In this document: positions 54,433 to 62,921 of the stretch, piece by piece
Numbering within the stretch: the stretch's first letter is position 1
Layout of the letters: every line of letters starts with the position of its first letter
Assembly (NCBI RefSeq): GCF_014697545.1
Contig: NZ_JACJSA010000004.1
Coordinates: forward strand, 186,001 to 250,000
Direction: 5' to 3'
DNA from: Oscillatoria sp. FACHB-1407
Lineage (GTDB): Bacteria; Cyanobacteriota; Cyanobacteriia; Elainellales; Elainellaceae
DNA length: 64,000 bases
Position numbers and translations under genes: made by a program
Notes under the pieces: model-generated
Told to the model about the DNA's origin: nothing
Seen by the model: only the letters and a program-made list of their open reading frames with translations
Databases searched by the model: none

Positions 54433-55926
54433 CTACTGCCTCGCCATCAGCGGCAATGTCACACAGACTGTCGTTCCTACTCCTTCCTGGCTGGTCAGTG
54501 AAATGTGCCCTTGATGAGCTTCGACGCAGCGTTTGACGATCGCCAACCCTAACCCTGTGCCTTGAATCGAATGGGCATTCGATGCACGAAAGAATGAATT
54601 AAACAAACGAGATTGATCGGCTTCGGGCACTCCAATCCCCTGATCGTGAATTTGAAAGAGAGCGGTTTGCTCAACGGGATTCACGGTCAGACTCAGATGA
54701 ATCGTAGTTCCTGCGGGAGAGTATTTGATAGCGTTGGACAGGAGATTGGTCAGAATGTAGCGCAGCAATTTTTCATCCATTTGAGCGGCCCTGGTGTCCC
54801 CCTGGCTATCAAACACAAGTGTGTGCGAACTGCGCTCAACGATGCTAAATTCCTCAACCAAGCTGCGGCAAAACTGCCCCAAATCCAGTGGAGCCGGGTT
54901 ATAGGATAGGCGATTTGCTTCGGCTTGCCCTATGATCAGAACGTCTTCCATCAATTGATTCATCGAGCGAACCGATGACTTAATTCGCTGTACGTAGGAA
55001 TTTCGTCTTTCTATAGGCATGTCGCTGCTTTGTTCCAACAGTTCGGCTGCGGTGCGAATTACAGCGAGGGGATTGCGAAACTCGTGGGAAACGGTAGAGA
55101 CAAACTGAGATTTTAGTCGATTGAGTTCCTGTTCTTTTTGTAGTGCCTGGGTTAGCAACTCGCTCTGGCGGCGATCGCTCATATCCCAAAACACCACAAC
55201 AACCCCCGATACCTCACCCGAATGTCGTCGCAGAGGCGAGGCACTGTCACCAACAGGAATTCGTCTGCCACCTCTGGCAATCAAAGATGTAAAGTCGTCG
55301 AGATAGACAACTTGATGATTTTGCAGAACTTTTGAGACAGGGTTTTCAGCGGGAATGTCCGTGACCTCATTCACCAATTGCAGGATCTCGCTGACTTCTC
55401 TGCCCAGGGCTTCTTCTTGTTGCCATTCGGTTAACGTTTCAGCCGCAGGATTCATAAAGGTGACGCATCCTTGAGCGTCAGTCGCGATCACAGCATCACT
55501 CATCGATTGCAGCAGGGTTGCCAGTTGGTCGCGATTTTCTTGCAACTCCTGGTTGATGTGATGTTTAAACAGACCAATCTCAATCGCAACGCGCAAATCA
55601 TTGGCGGTAAATGGCTTGATGATGTAGCCAAAAGGTTGAGACATTTTTGCCCGTTGTAGGGTTTGGTCGTCGGCGTAAGCCGTTAAATAAATGATGGGAA
55701 TGTCGATCTGCTCGCGGATGCGTGTTGCTGTTGTGATGCCGTCGATGTCCCCTTTGAGAACAATGTCCATCAAGATCAGATCGGGAGAGGTTTCAATCGC
55801 TTTGGCGATCGCCACTGCTCCGGATGAAACAGTATCTGTAACGGTATATCCTAATTGTTTCAGTTGATTGGCAATGATCTTTGCCACAATCACTTCATCT
55901 TCAACGATCAGGATTTTGGGAGCCAC
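54433..55926 (-). CDS. Receiver-PAS-histidine kinase
   Basis: The 497-residue protein begins with a receiver domain (KILIVEDEVIVAKIIANQL, Asp in DLILMDIVLKGDIDG, Lys in GYIIKPFTANDL), followed by a PAS domain at about 140-255 (MSDAVIATDAQGCVTFMNPA). HisKA has VSTVSHEFRNPLAVIRTAAE, and the HATPase domain LTNLLSNAIKYSPAGTTIHL, DQGIGVP and GTGLGLAIV. No membrane segment is seen. It is encoded 3 bp downstream of a membrane sensor kinase whose phosphate it may accept through the receiver. Confidence 0.92.
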   Translation of the reverse strand: MAPKILIVEDEVIVAKIIANQLKQLGYTVTDTVSSGAVAIAKAIETSPDLILMDIVLKGDIDGITTATRIREQIDIPIIYLTAYADDQTLQRAKMSQPFGYIIKPFTANDLRVAIEIGLFKHHINQELQENRDQLATLLQSMSDAVIATDAQGCVTFMNPAAETLTEWQQEEALGREVSEILQLVNEVTDIPAENPVSKVLQNHQVVYLDDFTSLIARGGRRIPVGDSASPLRRHSGEVSGVVVVFWDMSDRRQSELLTQALQKEQELNRLKSQFVSTVSHEFRNPLAVIRTAAELLEQSSDMPIERRNSYVQRIKSSVRSMNQLMEDVLIIGQAEANRLSYNPAPLDLGQFCRSLVEEFSIVERSSHTLVFDSQGDTRAAQMDEKLLRYILTNLLSNAIKYSPAGTTIHLSLTVNPVEQTALFQIHDQGIGVPEADQSRLFNSFFRASNAHSIQGTGLGLAIVKRCVEAHQGHISLTSQEGVGTTVCVTLPLMARQ

Positions 55927-55929
55927 TAT

Positions 55930-58605
55930 TCAACCTCTGCTGTCACAGTACAGATTGGGAAATTGTACGGTGAATGTCATTCCTCCGTTGTGATCAACGA
56001 CAAGCTCACCATCTAATTGCTCAGTTGCCAGGGCATGGACTAACGACAGCCCCAGGGATTGAGTTTCCCGCCAATTAATAGGCTCTGGTAAACCGACTCC
56101 ATTATCCTGAACGGTTAAACTCAAGCATTCACCAACCTGACACAACTTAATATTAATCTCTCCAGAATAATCTTTTGGAAAGGCGTGTTTCAGAGCATTA
56201 GAGACTAATTCGTTGATGATCAGTCCACAGGGAATCGCCTGATCGAGGCTAAGAACGACAGATTCTACATTCACATTAAGGGCAACGGCACCCGGAGAGA
56301 TCTGATATGTGGTTAGAAGGCTAACTGCCAGACTATGAATGTAATCTGCTACATCAATTTGCCCCAGATCAACGGACGTATAAAGCTTTTTGTGAATCAG
56401 TGACATCGATTCAATACGGCTCTGGCTTTCTTGTAGGGCGTTGATAATATTCGGATCGGTTAAACCCTGTGCCTGGAGTTGTAGTAAGCCAGATACGATT
56501 TGTAGATTGTTCTTAACGCGGTGATGAATCTCTTTTAATAAAACTTCTTTTTCTGCTAATGCCGATCGCAGGTATGTTTCTACCTGTTGTCGCTCGGTTA
56601 ATTCTGTTTGGGCTTGCTCAAAGGCTTGCGCCTGTTGGATGGCGATCGCCAGTTGCACGGCAATTTGGTCTAGTAAATTCAGTTGTTCGGGGTGCCATTC
56701 TCGAAAAGTAGAGCACTGATGAGCCACCAGCAAGCCCCAGAGTGTGTTCTGAGTTTCTTCACTCATCAGCACAATGGGTACGACTAAATTTGCTTTGACA
56801 TCAAACTGCTCTAAAAGCTGGAGGTGGCAACTGGTTAACCCTGCCGTGTAGATGTTGTTGATTGCACGAGTTCGTCCGTACCGATAGGCATCTCCTGCCC
56901 CATCGTAAAAGCAAGTGTCTCTGATCTGAGCTCCCAGCGAAGTCCGCCATTTAGGTGTGACTGCCTCGGCTACGATTAGGCCGCTCATGTCTGGAGCAAA
57001 TTGATAAACGACAACGCGATCGCACTGGAGCCACTGTTTGATCTCAGATACGGTGGTGTTGAGAATCTCTTTGAGGTTAAGGGTTTGCCGAATCCGCTGG
57101 GCGATCGTGCTGGTCAGTTCGACCCGTTCTGCCTGGTGTCGCAGTGCTAGCTCTAACTGCTTTTGGGCTGTGATGTCTCGCCCCACTGATTGAATCTCCA
57201 GAAGATAACCCTGCTCATCAAAAATGCCTAAGTTGACCCATTGCGTCCAACCTATTTGACCATCAAAGCGGTAATCAGGATTGACGTTTTCAAAGGTGGG
57301 ACTTTTGGGGCTCAGGTTTGCAATTTTTTGATGAATCAGATCCAGATCACCAGGTGCTACAAAGCGGCTCCACTGCATTCCTACGACCTGCTCTAGAGGT
57401 TGCCCTAAGGCGCGACAAAGGGTTGTATTGGCAAAGGTGATGGTGGTGTCGGCTGTGGAGCGCAGGACAAAATCTGTTTGAGCCTCGACAATGCGACAAT
57501 AGCGTGTTTCACTCGCTTTCAGGGCTTGCTCGGCTAACTCGCGATCGGTGATGTCGCGGCAGTTGACCACAATTCCGGCGATCGCCTGATCGTTCAACAG
57601 GTTGCGTGTGACCGCCTCAAAGTGTCGCCAACGGCCGTTTTGATGGCGGACCCGGTATTTCACCATTGGTAAACTAACCCCAGGTTGTAATAGGGCGTCT
57701 TGAATGGTTTGAACAATGATGTCGGCATCCTCTGGATGAACGAAGTCCAGAGCATTTTTGCCCACAACATCGGCGTTGGTATACCCCAAAACGCTCTCTG
57801 ATGATGGGCTGGCGTAGCAAAAGTTGCCCATCTGATCCAGAATGGCGATGATGTCAGAGGCATTTTCGACTAGCCCCCGAAAACGTCTCTCGCTTGCCTG
57901 AATCGTGGCTTCTGACTGCTTGCGATCGGTGATGTCCAGGATAACGCCAATCATGCGCGTCGCTTCCCCGGAGGAGGTGTAGATACCATGCCCTTTGCCG
58001 ATTAGCCAGTGAATTGTGTTGTCAGGGTGGATGACCCGGTATTCAGTGACGTAGTTTTTCTGGGTTGTGAGGGCTTCGTTCAGCGTGACCTCAACGTGAG
58101 CCATATCATCGGGATGAACGCGATCGCGCCAGGTTTGATAGGTGGCTTCATGTTTCTCTGGATCTAATCCCAACAGGGTGAAGTGATTTTTGTTCCAGAC
58201 CACCTGATTGGTCTGCACATCCCAGTCCCAACTGCCGATCTGGGCAAAGTCAAACGCTAATCGAAGTTGCTCTTCCCTAAACTTTAAGGCAGCTTCTGTC
58301 TGCTTTAGCTCTGCCAGCATTGTTTGGAGACGGTTTGTAAAGCGTTGGTTTGCTTTAGTCTCCCGCTTGACCAACCAATAAAGCATAATCGCCGTTAAAA
58401 GCACGTAAACCCATCCTTTCAGCGTTTGCAGTTGGATGAATCCATCGTGCGATTGCTCCAGGAAAAAGGTTAACCAGCGGTCAGAGCAGAAAATCCATAA
58501 AAAGCCCACTACAAGGTAAATTCCAGTGATCTTGACAGGCGCAGAAATTTTGCGCTTGGGGCGATGAGACGAAGGCGAATTTTGAGGGGAATCACGGTTT
58601 AACAT
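55930..58605 (-). CDS. Membrane PAS/GAF sensor with HisKA_2 (HWE-related) kinase
   Basis: The 891-residue protein has two hydrophobic segments near residues 24-45 and 60-80, then a coiled coil. PAS domains cover about 110-230, 235-355 and 365-480, and a GAF domain lies at about 500-670 (LKEILNTTVSEIKQWLQCDR VVVYQFAP, phytochrome-like but with no evident chromophore Cys in the conserved place). The kinase is of the HisKA_2 type: phosphoacceptor in LLKEIHHRVKNNLQIVSGLL, and ATPase motifs PCGLIINELVSNALKHAFPK and DNGVGLPEP. The output partner is probably the receiver of the next gene, 3 bp away. Signal unknown. Confidence 0.9.
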   Translation of the reverse strand: MLNRDSPQNSPSSHRPKRKISAPVKITGIYLVVGFLWIFCSDRWLTFFLEQSHDGFIQLQTLKGWVYVLLTAIMLYWLVKRETKANQRFTNRLQTMLAELKQTEAALKFREEQLRLAFDFAQIGSWDWDVQTNQVVWNKNHFTLLGLDPEKHEATYQTWRDRVHPDDMAHVEVTLNEALTTQKNYVTEYRVIHPDNTIHWLIGKGHGIYTSSGEATRMIGVILDITDRKQSEATIQASERRFRGLVENASDIIAILDQMGNFCYASPSSESVLGYTNADVVGKNALDFVHPEDADIIVQTIQDALLQPGVSLPMVKYRVRHQNGRWRHFEAVTRNLLNDQAIAGIVVNCRDITDRELAEQALKASETRYCRIVEAQTDFVLRSTADTTITFANTTLCRALGQPLEQVVGMQWSRFVAPGDLDLIHQKIANLSPKSPTFENVNPDYRFDGQIGWTQWVNLGIFDEQGYLLEIQSVGRDITAQKQLELALRHQAERVELTSTIAQRIRQTLNLKEILNTTVSEIKQWLQCDRVVVYQFAPDMSGLIVAEAVTPKWRTSLGAQIRDTCFYDGAGDAYRYGRTRAINNIYTAGLTSCHLQLLEQFDVKANLVVPIVLMSEETQNTLWGLLVAHQCSTFREWHPEQLNLLDQIAVQLAIAIQQAQAFEQAQTELTERQQVETYLRSALAEKEVLLKEIHHRVKNNLQIVSGLLQLQAQGLTDPNIINALQESQSRIESMSLIHKKLYTSVDLGQIDVADYIHSLAVSLLTTYQISPGAVALNVNVESVVLSLDQAIPCGLIINELVSNALKHAFPKDYSGEINIKLCQVGECLSLTVQDNGVGLPEPINWRETQSLGLSLVHALATEQLDGELVVDHNGGMTFTVQFPNLYCDSRG

Positions 58606-58886
58606 ACTGGAGCGATCGCCATTGAGATTAGTGGAGCTATTGCCTTGAAGCCAGAATAGAGAGGTATGAGGTTACGTCCCCCGACTGAGAATGGCACCCC
58701 TGCCCTCGTTCCAACCCGGGTCATGATGGCTATATCCATTAAGTTTTAAACAACAAGACCGCTTGGCGAAAAAAACTTAAACCTAATTGACAAATCTATA
58801 TGTAATCTCTGCGAAGGCTCCACATTATCCAACCTGCCCTCCTTATAGAACGGAGCAGTTCCAGCGATCATCTCAGGATGATGGAC

Positions 58887-59063
58887 TAAATTAACGTGAA
58901 TTCGGGATAAGGATTTTGGCGGTTAAAACCGCAGCTATCGGAGCAAAACCGATTTGCGTCAGTTCGTCAACTCTTAGATCTTCCGGAGTCCGTGTCGGCG
59001 GACTTCGCTCTAGTAGCCGCGAATTCATTCGCCAGGCTCTTAAACCGAACTGACGTTAAATTA
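58887..59063 (-). repeat. MITE-like repeat A, full copy 2 (177 bp, inverted)
   Basis: The reverse complement matches copy 1 (6795-6971) end to end without gaps, differing at scattered positions. Terminal inverted repeats TAAATTAACGTGAATTCGG and TAATTTAACGTCAGTTCGG mark the ends. No transposase is encoded. Confidence 0.82.
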
Positions 59064-59231
59064 AGACGCCATTTTTGTGAGGGGGGTGTTAATACCAACC
59101 CTGTACAGCTAGGGCACATTCAGGAAACCTTGTTTGCCAGCTTCACTCAACCCTCATCTCCCAATCTCTTCTCTCACTTGGGAGAAGGGGAGGTTGGTGG
59201 GGTGTAGTCTGTAGCAACCATTTCTAGAACT

Positions 59232-59338
59232 GGTATAGCCGTAGCCAGATTCGATGGGGCGGAGGTGAGTCGGAAAGCTTCCCAAAATCCAGGGTTTGAG
59301 CCATTGCCTTTGCATTAAGCTTTCTGACCAAAGCCGTA
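59232..59338 (+). repeat. Repeat family B, copy 3 (intact)
   Basis: TATAGCCGTAGCCAGATTCG ... GGAGGTGAGTCGGAAAGCTT ... GCATTAAGCTTTCTGACCAA. It keeps the undisturbed junction (ATTAAGC) at the place where copy 1 carries the 92-bp insertion. Confidence 0.75.
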
Positions 59339-59478
59339 TTACAGCAAAATGGGATGGTTGCTTAACAACCACCCCTTCACCCCTTTCAAAACTTATTTTT
59401 TGCTGTACTAGTTGCTATGTTTGATATGGAGCTAGTGTCGTGAGCGTTTGGTGTATAAACGCTCCATTGACATAGAAT

Positions 59479-59558
59479 CTATCCGAAAACCCGTGGTGTA
59501 GTGTGGCATTGCCCACCTTACTTCCGTTTCAGAAACGATGTTCGAGGTTTTCGGATAG
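59479..59558. repeat. 80-bp element with 12-bp perfect terminal inverted repeats
   Basis: CTATCCGAAAAC (59479-59490) and GTTTTCGGATAG (59547-59558) are perfect inverted repeats bounding 56 bp. A CGTTTC/GAAACG stem lies inside. It sits 50 bp beyond the end of the glycine-zipper gene and could be a MITE remnant or terminator structure. Confidence 0.6.
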
Positions 59559-59608
59559 GTACACAAAGGGGAATTTACAAAGTAGCGTTTAGACGGCTAA
59601 CCATCAGA

Positions 59609-60127
59609 TTATTTACCATCATGGTCAGCATCACCTGGAATAGCTCGCTCAACTCGATCCCAGGCATCACGGGTAGCATGTTTTGCCTTATCCCATGCCA
59701 ACCGACCTTTGCCCCGTCGCTGTTCATAATCAGTTTGTAGATGAGGTTCTGCCTGGGTGTAAGTCATCCCTCGTTGAGAATACGTTGAGTAACCTTCGTA
59801 CCCTGTTCGATAAGCAGGGTCATAGTCATCATAGGTGTAGTTAGATTCCACATAGGGACGACTGGAATAATTGCTGCGCCAATAATCGTTTTCAACGGTA
59901 GGGTCGATCTTTTCAGCAACTCCTTTACCAGCCAATCCACCCGCAACTGCTCCGACAGCTGCACCTACAACCGCACCCACTGGACCACCAACAGCACCTC
60001 CAATGGCTGTACCGATCGCCCCTGCACCAGCGGCTCCAACACCTGTTCCTACAGGGTGTGCACCGGGTTGACCAGAAATGGGGTCTAAATTAGCATCATG
60101 ACCTTGCTTTTTATCATGGTCTGTCAT
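59609..60127 (-). CDS. Glycine-zipper protein, stress-associated type
   Basis: The 172-residue protein follows a strong ribosome binding site (AGGGAGG, 7 nt before ATG). A polar start (MTDHDKKQGHDANLDPISGQ) leads to a Gly/Ala-rich zipper at about 26-70 (GTGVGAAGAGAIGTAIGGAV), likely membrane-inserting or self-associating. The second half is Tyr/Asp/Arg-rich (YWRSNYSSRPYVESNYTYDD, RLAWDKAKHATRDAWDRVER). Related proteins occur in many bacteria near stress genes; no activity is established. Confidence 0.8.
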   Translation of the reverse strand: MTDHDKKQGHDANLDPISGQPGAHPVGTGVGAAGAGAIGTAIGGAVGGPVGAVVGAAVGAVAGGLAGKGVAEKIDPTVENDYWRSNYSSRPYVESNYTYDDYDPAYRTGYEGYSTYSQRGMTYTQAEPHLQTDYEQRRGKGRLAWDKAKHATRDAWDRVERAIPGDADHDGK

Positions 60128-60260
60128 GGATAAACCTCCCTATTAAAAAGAAATTTTTGACTTAAGCGGTACAGTTGTCACCGTTGCAGTCAGGACAAAG
60201 AGAATAGGGTACTCCTACTATCTCGGCTTAACTCTGGTGGCTACAGCTATAGCAACTGTT

Positions 60261-60320
60261 GAGACAATTGACTGTCGAGGCAATTGACTGTCGAGACAAT
60301 TGACTGTCGAGACAATTGAG
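60261..60320. repeat. 16-bp tandem repeat, about 3.75 units
   Basis: Units GAGACAATTGACTGTC at 60261, GAGGCAATTGACTGTC at 60277 and GAGACAATTGACTGTC at 60293 are followed by GAGACAATTGAG. Each contains the palindrome CAATTG. There are no spacers, so this is not CRISPR. Confidence 0.85.
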
Positions 60321-60333
60321 ATAAGGAGAGCTA

Positions 60334-60366
60334 TCAGGGGTTTCACTCCTGCAACCCGTCCTAACC
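60334..60366 (-). repeat. Repeat family C, copy 3 (inverted)
   Basis: On the minus strand it reads GGTTAGGACGGGTTGCAGGA then GTGAAACCCCTGAT, matching copies at 25461 and 26480. Confidence 0.65.
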
Positions 60367-60569
60367 AACCTTGCGATCGCTATGTAACGGCATGAGTCAA
60401 AATCACTGTTTTAGTGAAAGAATTATCTATAACGGTAATGACTGTCAGGGCTGTAAACGTCAGCTTTGCGATGGAGGTCGCCATCTGCAAAAAGGAGCAA
60501 ATTTTATTAAAATTTAAGGTTGTAACGGCTGACCCTGTAGGGATAAGTACTCCCTCTGAGGATTGTGGG

Positions 60570-60639
60570 TCAGGTCGGCTTTGTTCCTGTAGCTACGGTT
60601 TTAACCGCCAATATCCTTATCTCGAATTCACGTTATTTA
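60570..60639 (+). repeat. MITE-like repeat A, right-half copy
   Basis: CAGGTCGGCTTTGTTCCTGT ... TTTTAACCGCCAATATCC ... CGAATTCACGTTATTTA corresponds to the right 70 bp of repeat A; the left half is absent. Confidence 0.65.
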
Positions 60640-60840
60640 ATGCCCATTCCTTGTGAGATTTGTTGGGGAGTGATAGAAGAAGGATATACAGCTGTTTGTC
60701 TTATCGCTCTGTCATTATTATTGCTCTGTCATTGCGTCATTAGATGGGATTGATGTATGAGCTTTAGTCGTTAAGACAGAGGAAGGACAGTCACTCTATA
60801 TATAAAATAAAAGGAACTGACTTTAGCGATTAAATAGCTC

Positions 60841-62034
60841 ATGGCTGACCCTGGAGCGCATCCATCAAAGAATAGGCTCATGACCTGGTGGGATAGTTTG
60901 AATCCCTCCTCACGGTTGCTGGCGATCGCTCTAGCTGCCCCCCTGACCGTCTTAAATGCGTGGGCTCTTTCTAAAATCTTCGGATATTTTCAATCTCTAT
61001 TTATTATCCTGTTGACCTCCTCACTCCTGGCATTTTTGCTGAACTACCCAGTGAGATGGTTTGAAAAGCGAGGTCTAAAGCAAGGGCAAGCTGCTGTCCT
61101 GGTGTTTTTGGTGGCTATCTTGTTGGTGTCAGGGTTGGGAGTCACCCTACTGCCCCTGGTATTGACCCAGGCACAACAGTTAATTGCTCGCCTGCCGGAG
61201 TGGCTTGACTCTGGACGGCAGCAACTCTTGACCCTGGACGATCGAGTGAACGCGATCGGCTTGCCAATCAATCTAGACGGGTTAGCAGAGCAACTCAACG
61301 CCCAACTCATTCGTGAATTGCAACTAATCACACGGCAGGCACTCAATCTAACGTTGAGCTTGACTGTATTCACCGTTGTTAGAACGTTGGATGTGCTGTT
61401 GACTATTGTGCTCACGTTTTACCTGGTACAAAATAGCCCAATCATCTGGAGAAGCTTGATCCAGTGGTTGCCAACGCGATTACAAATTCCCTTTTCTCAA
61501 ACGCTGCAATCCAGCTTCCAAAACTACTTCTTTGGGCAGGTCATCTCAGCTACCTGTATGGGTTTGGGGTTGACATCGGTATTCCTGTTACTGAAAGTTC
61601 CTTTTGGACTGTTGTTTGGGTTGACGATCGGCTTTATGGCGTTGGTGCCGTTTGGTGGCTCAGTAGGGATTGCAACGGTCACGCTGTTGGTGGCATTGCA
61701 AAACTTTGGTTTGGCATTTCAGGTGTTAGCCGTTGCCCTGATCGTGCAGCAAATTGTCGAAAACTTTATCGCTCCCAGAGTTTTGGGTACGGTGACGGGC
61801 TTAAATCCGTTCTGGGTGTTTGTGTCTTTGCTGGCAGGTGCACGAGTGGGCGGGTTGCTAGGCATCGTTGTCGCCGTTCCCATTGCAGTGGTCATCAAGG
61901 AAATATTGATCGCGGTGCGATCGTCCCACCATGGGGATAGCAGTTCTCATCCTCCCTTGCCCCCTGCGATCGAAACCGTTGAAAAGGTGGATGAAAAACG
62001 GTTGCAAAGCTCTGGTGTTAGCGGTCAAGAGTAA
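60841..62034 (+). CDS. AI-2E family transporter
   Basis: The 397-residue protein has seven or eight hydrophobic segments, including SLFIILLTSSLLAFLLNYPV, LLVSGLGVTLLPLVL and FGLLFGLTIGFMALVPFGGS, then QQIVENFIAPRVLGTVTGLN and PFWVFVSLLAGARVGGLLGI. These blocks define PF01594. Members include TqsA, a putative autoinducer-2 exporter, and Na+/H+ antiporter-like proteins; most are uncharacterised, so no substrate is implied. The C-terminal 45 residues are polar and cytosolic. Confidence 0.92.
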   Translation: MADPGAHPSKNRLMTWWDSLNPSSRLLAIALAAPLTVLNAWALSKIFGYFQSLFIILLTSSLLAFLLNYPVRWFEKRGLKQGQAAVLVFLVAILLVSGLGVTLLPLVLTQAQQLIARLPEWLDSGRQQLLTLDDRVNAIGLPINLDGLAEQLNAQLIRELQLITRQALNLTLSLTVFTVVRTLDVLLTIVLTFYLVQNSPIIWRSLIQWLPTRLQIPFSQTLQSSFQNYFFGQVISATCMGLGLTSVFLLLKVPFGLLFGLTIGFMALVPFGGSVGIATVTLLVALQNFGLAFQVLAVALIVQQIVENFIAPRVLGTVTGLNPFWVFVSLLAGARVGGLLGIVVAVPIAVVIKEILIAVRSSHHGDSSSHPPLPPAIETVEKVDEKRLQSSGVSGQE

Positions 62035-62102
62035 GCTAATTTTCTAGTGTTGGGCTGATTGAGAAACTCCAACTCGATTCGAGGCGATTAACTGACAAGC
62101 TC

Positions 62103-62921
62103 ATGAGCCAATTCCCTCAATTTCTGCGCGATCGCTATGGCACCGATATTTCCCATCCTCATATTCGTGAAAACGATGTCGTGACTTGCCTGTTAGCCCA
62201 TCGTTCGATTCGTGCCTATCGTCCTGACCCACTCCCAGAGGGAACCCTGGAAACCCTGATTGCAGCGGCGCAATCGGCATCAAGTTCTTCCAATTTGCAG
62301 ACATGGAGCGTCGTTGCTGTAGAAGATCCAGACCGCAAAGCAACCCTATCAACCCTGGCAGGCAATCAACCTTACATTCGCCAGTGCCCGCTATTTCTAG
62401 CATGGCTGGTCGATCTGGCACGGTTGACCCAGATTGCGGAACAACGGGGCTTGCCTCATGCGGGGTTGGATTATCTGGAAATGTTTTTGATGGCAGCCAT
62501 TGATGCTGCTTTAGCCTCGCAAAACGCGGCGATCGCCGCTGAGTCCCTGGGGTTAGGCATTGTCTACATTGGAGGGCTACGAAACCGTCCAGAAGAAGTG
62601 GCATCTGTGCTGCAACTACCGCCCCATGTTTTCGGGGTGTTTGGGATGTGCGTAGGCTATCCTGACGAGGCTCAGTCGGTTGCAATCAAACCTCGTTTGC
62701 CCCAATCTGCTGTTCTGCATCGAGAGACGTATCAGGCAGCGCAGAACGAGGCGATCGCCCACTACAACACCATCATGCGAGACTTTTACGCAGCACAACA
62801 GATGAATGTAGCGGGAGATTGGGCAGAACATTCGGTTAAACGGGTGGCGGGAGCCGAAAGCCTGTCGGGACGCGATCGCCTGTGCGAGATTCTCAATCGG
62901 TTAGGGTTTCCGCTGCTTTGA
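62103..62921 (+). CDS. Nitroreductase family FMN oxidoreductase (NfsA-like)
   Basis: The 272-residue protein has the nitroreductase fold: HRSIRAYRPDPLPEGTLETL (FMN phosphate contacts), AAQSASSSSNLQTWSVVAVE, then IDAALASQNAAIAAESLGLG and YIGGLRNRPEEVASVLQLPP, and VFGMCVGYPDE. Length and the downstream lysine/arginine-rich part suit the NfsA/FRP group, which reduces nitro compounds, quinones or flavins with NADPH. It converges with a GDSL hydrolase gene, with 29 bp of 3' overlap. Confidence 0.9.
   Translation: MSQFPQFLRDRYGTDISHPHIRENDVVTCLLAHRSIRAYRPDPLPEGTLETLIAAAQSASSSSNLQTWSVVAVEDPDRKATLSTLAGNQPYIRQCPLFLAWLVDLARLTQIAEQRGLPHAGLDYLEMFLMAAIDAALASQNAAIAAESLGLGIVYIGGLRNRPEEVASVLQLPPHVFGVFGMCVGYPDEAQSVAIKPRLPQSAVLHRETYQAAQNEAIAHYNTIMRDFYAAQQMNVAGDWAEHSVKRVAGAESLSGRDRLCEILNRLGFPLL

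Larger units (their letters stand above)
58606..59608. other. Long repeat-bearing spacer
   Basis: About 1 kb between the sensor operon and the glycine-zipper gene holds repeat A full copy 2 (58887-59063), a CTCCCAA/TTGGGAG hairpin near 59157-59184, repeat B copy 3 (59232-59338), a GAGCGTTT/AAACGCTC hairpin near 59442-59464 and an 80-bp inverted-repeat element (59479-59558). I see no gene; apparent frames in it are translations of the repeats. Confidence 0.7.
60128..60840. other. Repeat-bearing spacer before the AI-2E transporter gene
   Basis: This 710-bp stretch holds 16-bp tandem repeats (60261-60320), repeat C copy 3 (60334-60366) and a right-half copy of repeat A (60570-60639). Small plus-strand frames around 60414-60750 overlap these repeats and have no family signature. 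Confidence 0.65.

Noticed and set aside
58992-59207. 71-codon plus-strand frame resembling one at 6774-6962 on the other strand
   Set aside because: The shared peptide (FALVAANSFxRLLNRTDVKL) comes from repeat A being read in the same frame in two copies; it is not a gene family.
60261-60320. Possible short CRISPR
   Set aside because: Units are 16 bp, contiguous and without spacers.
60414-60753. Two small plus-strand frames before the AI-2E transporter gene
   Set aside because: Both translate part of repeat A and lack coding signals.
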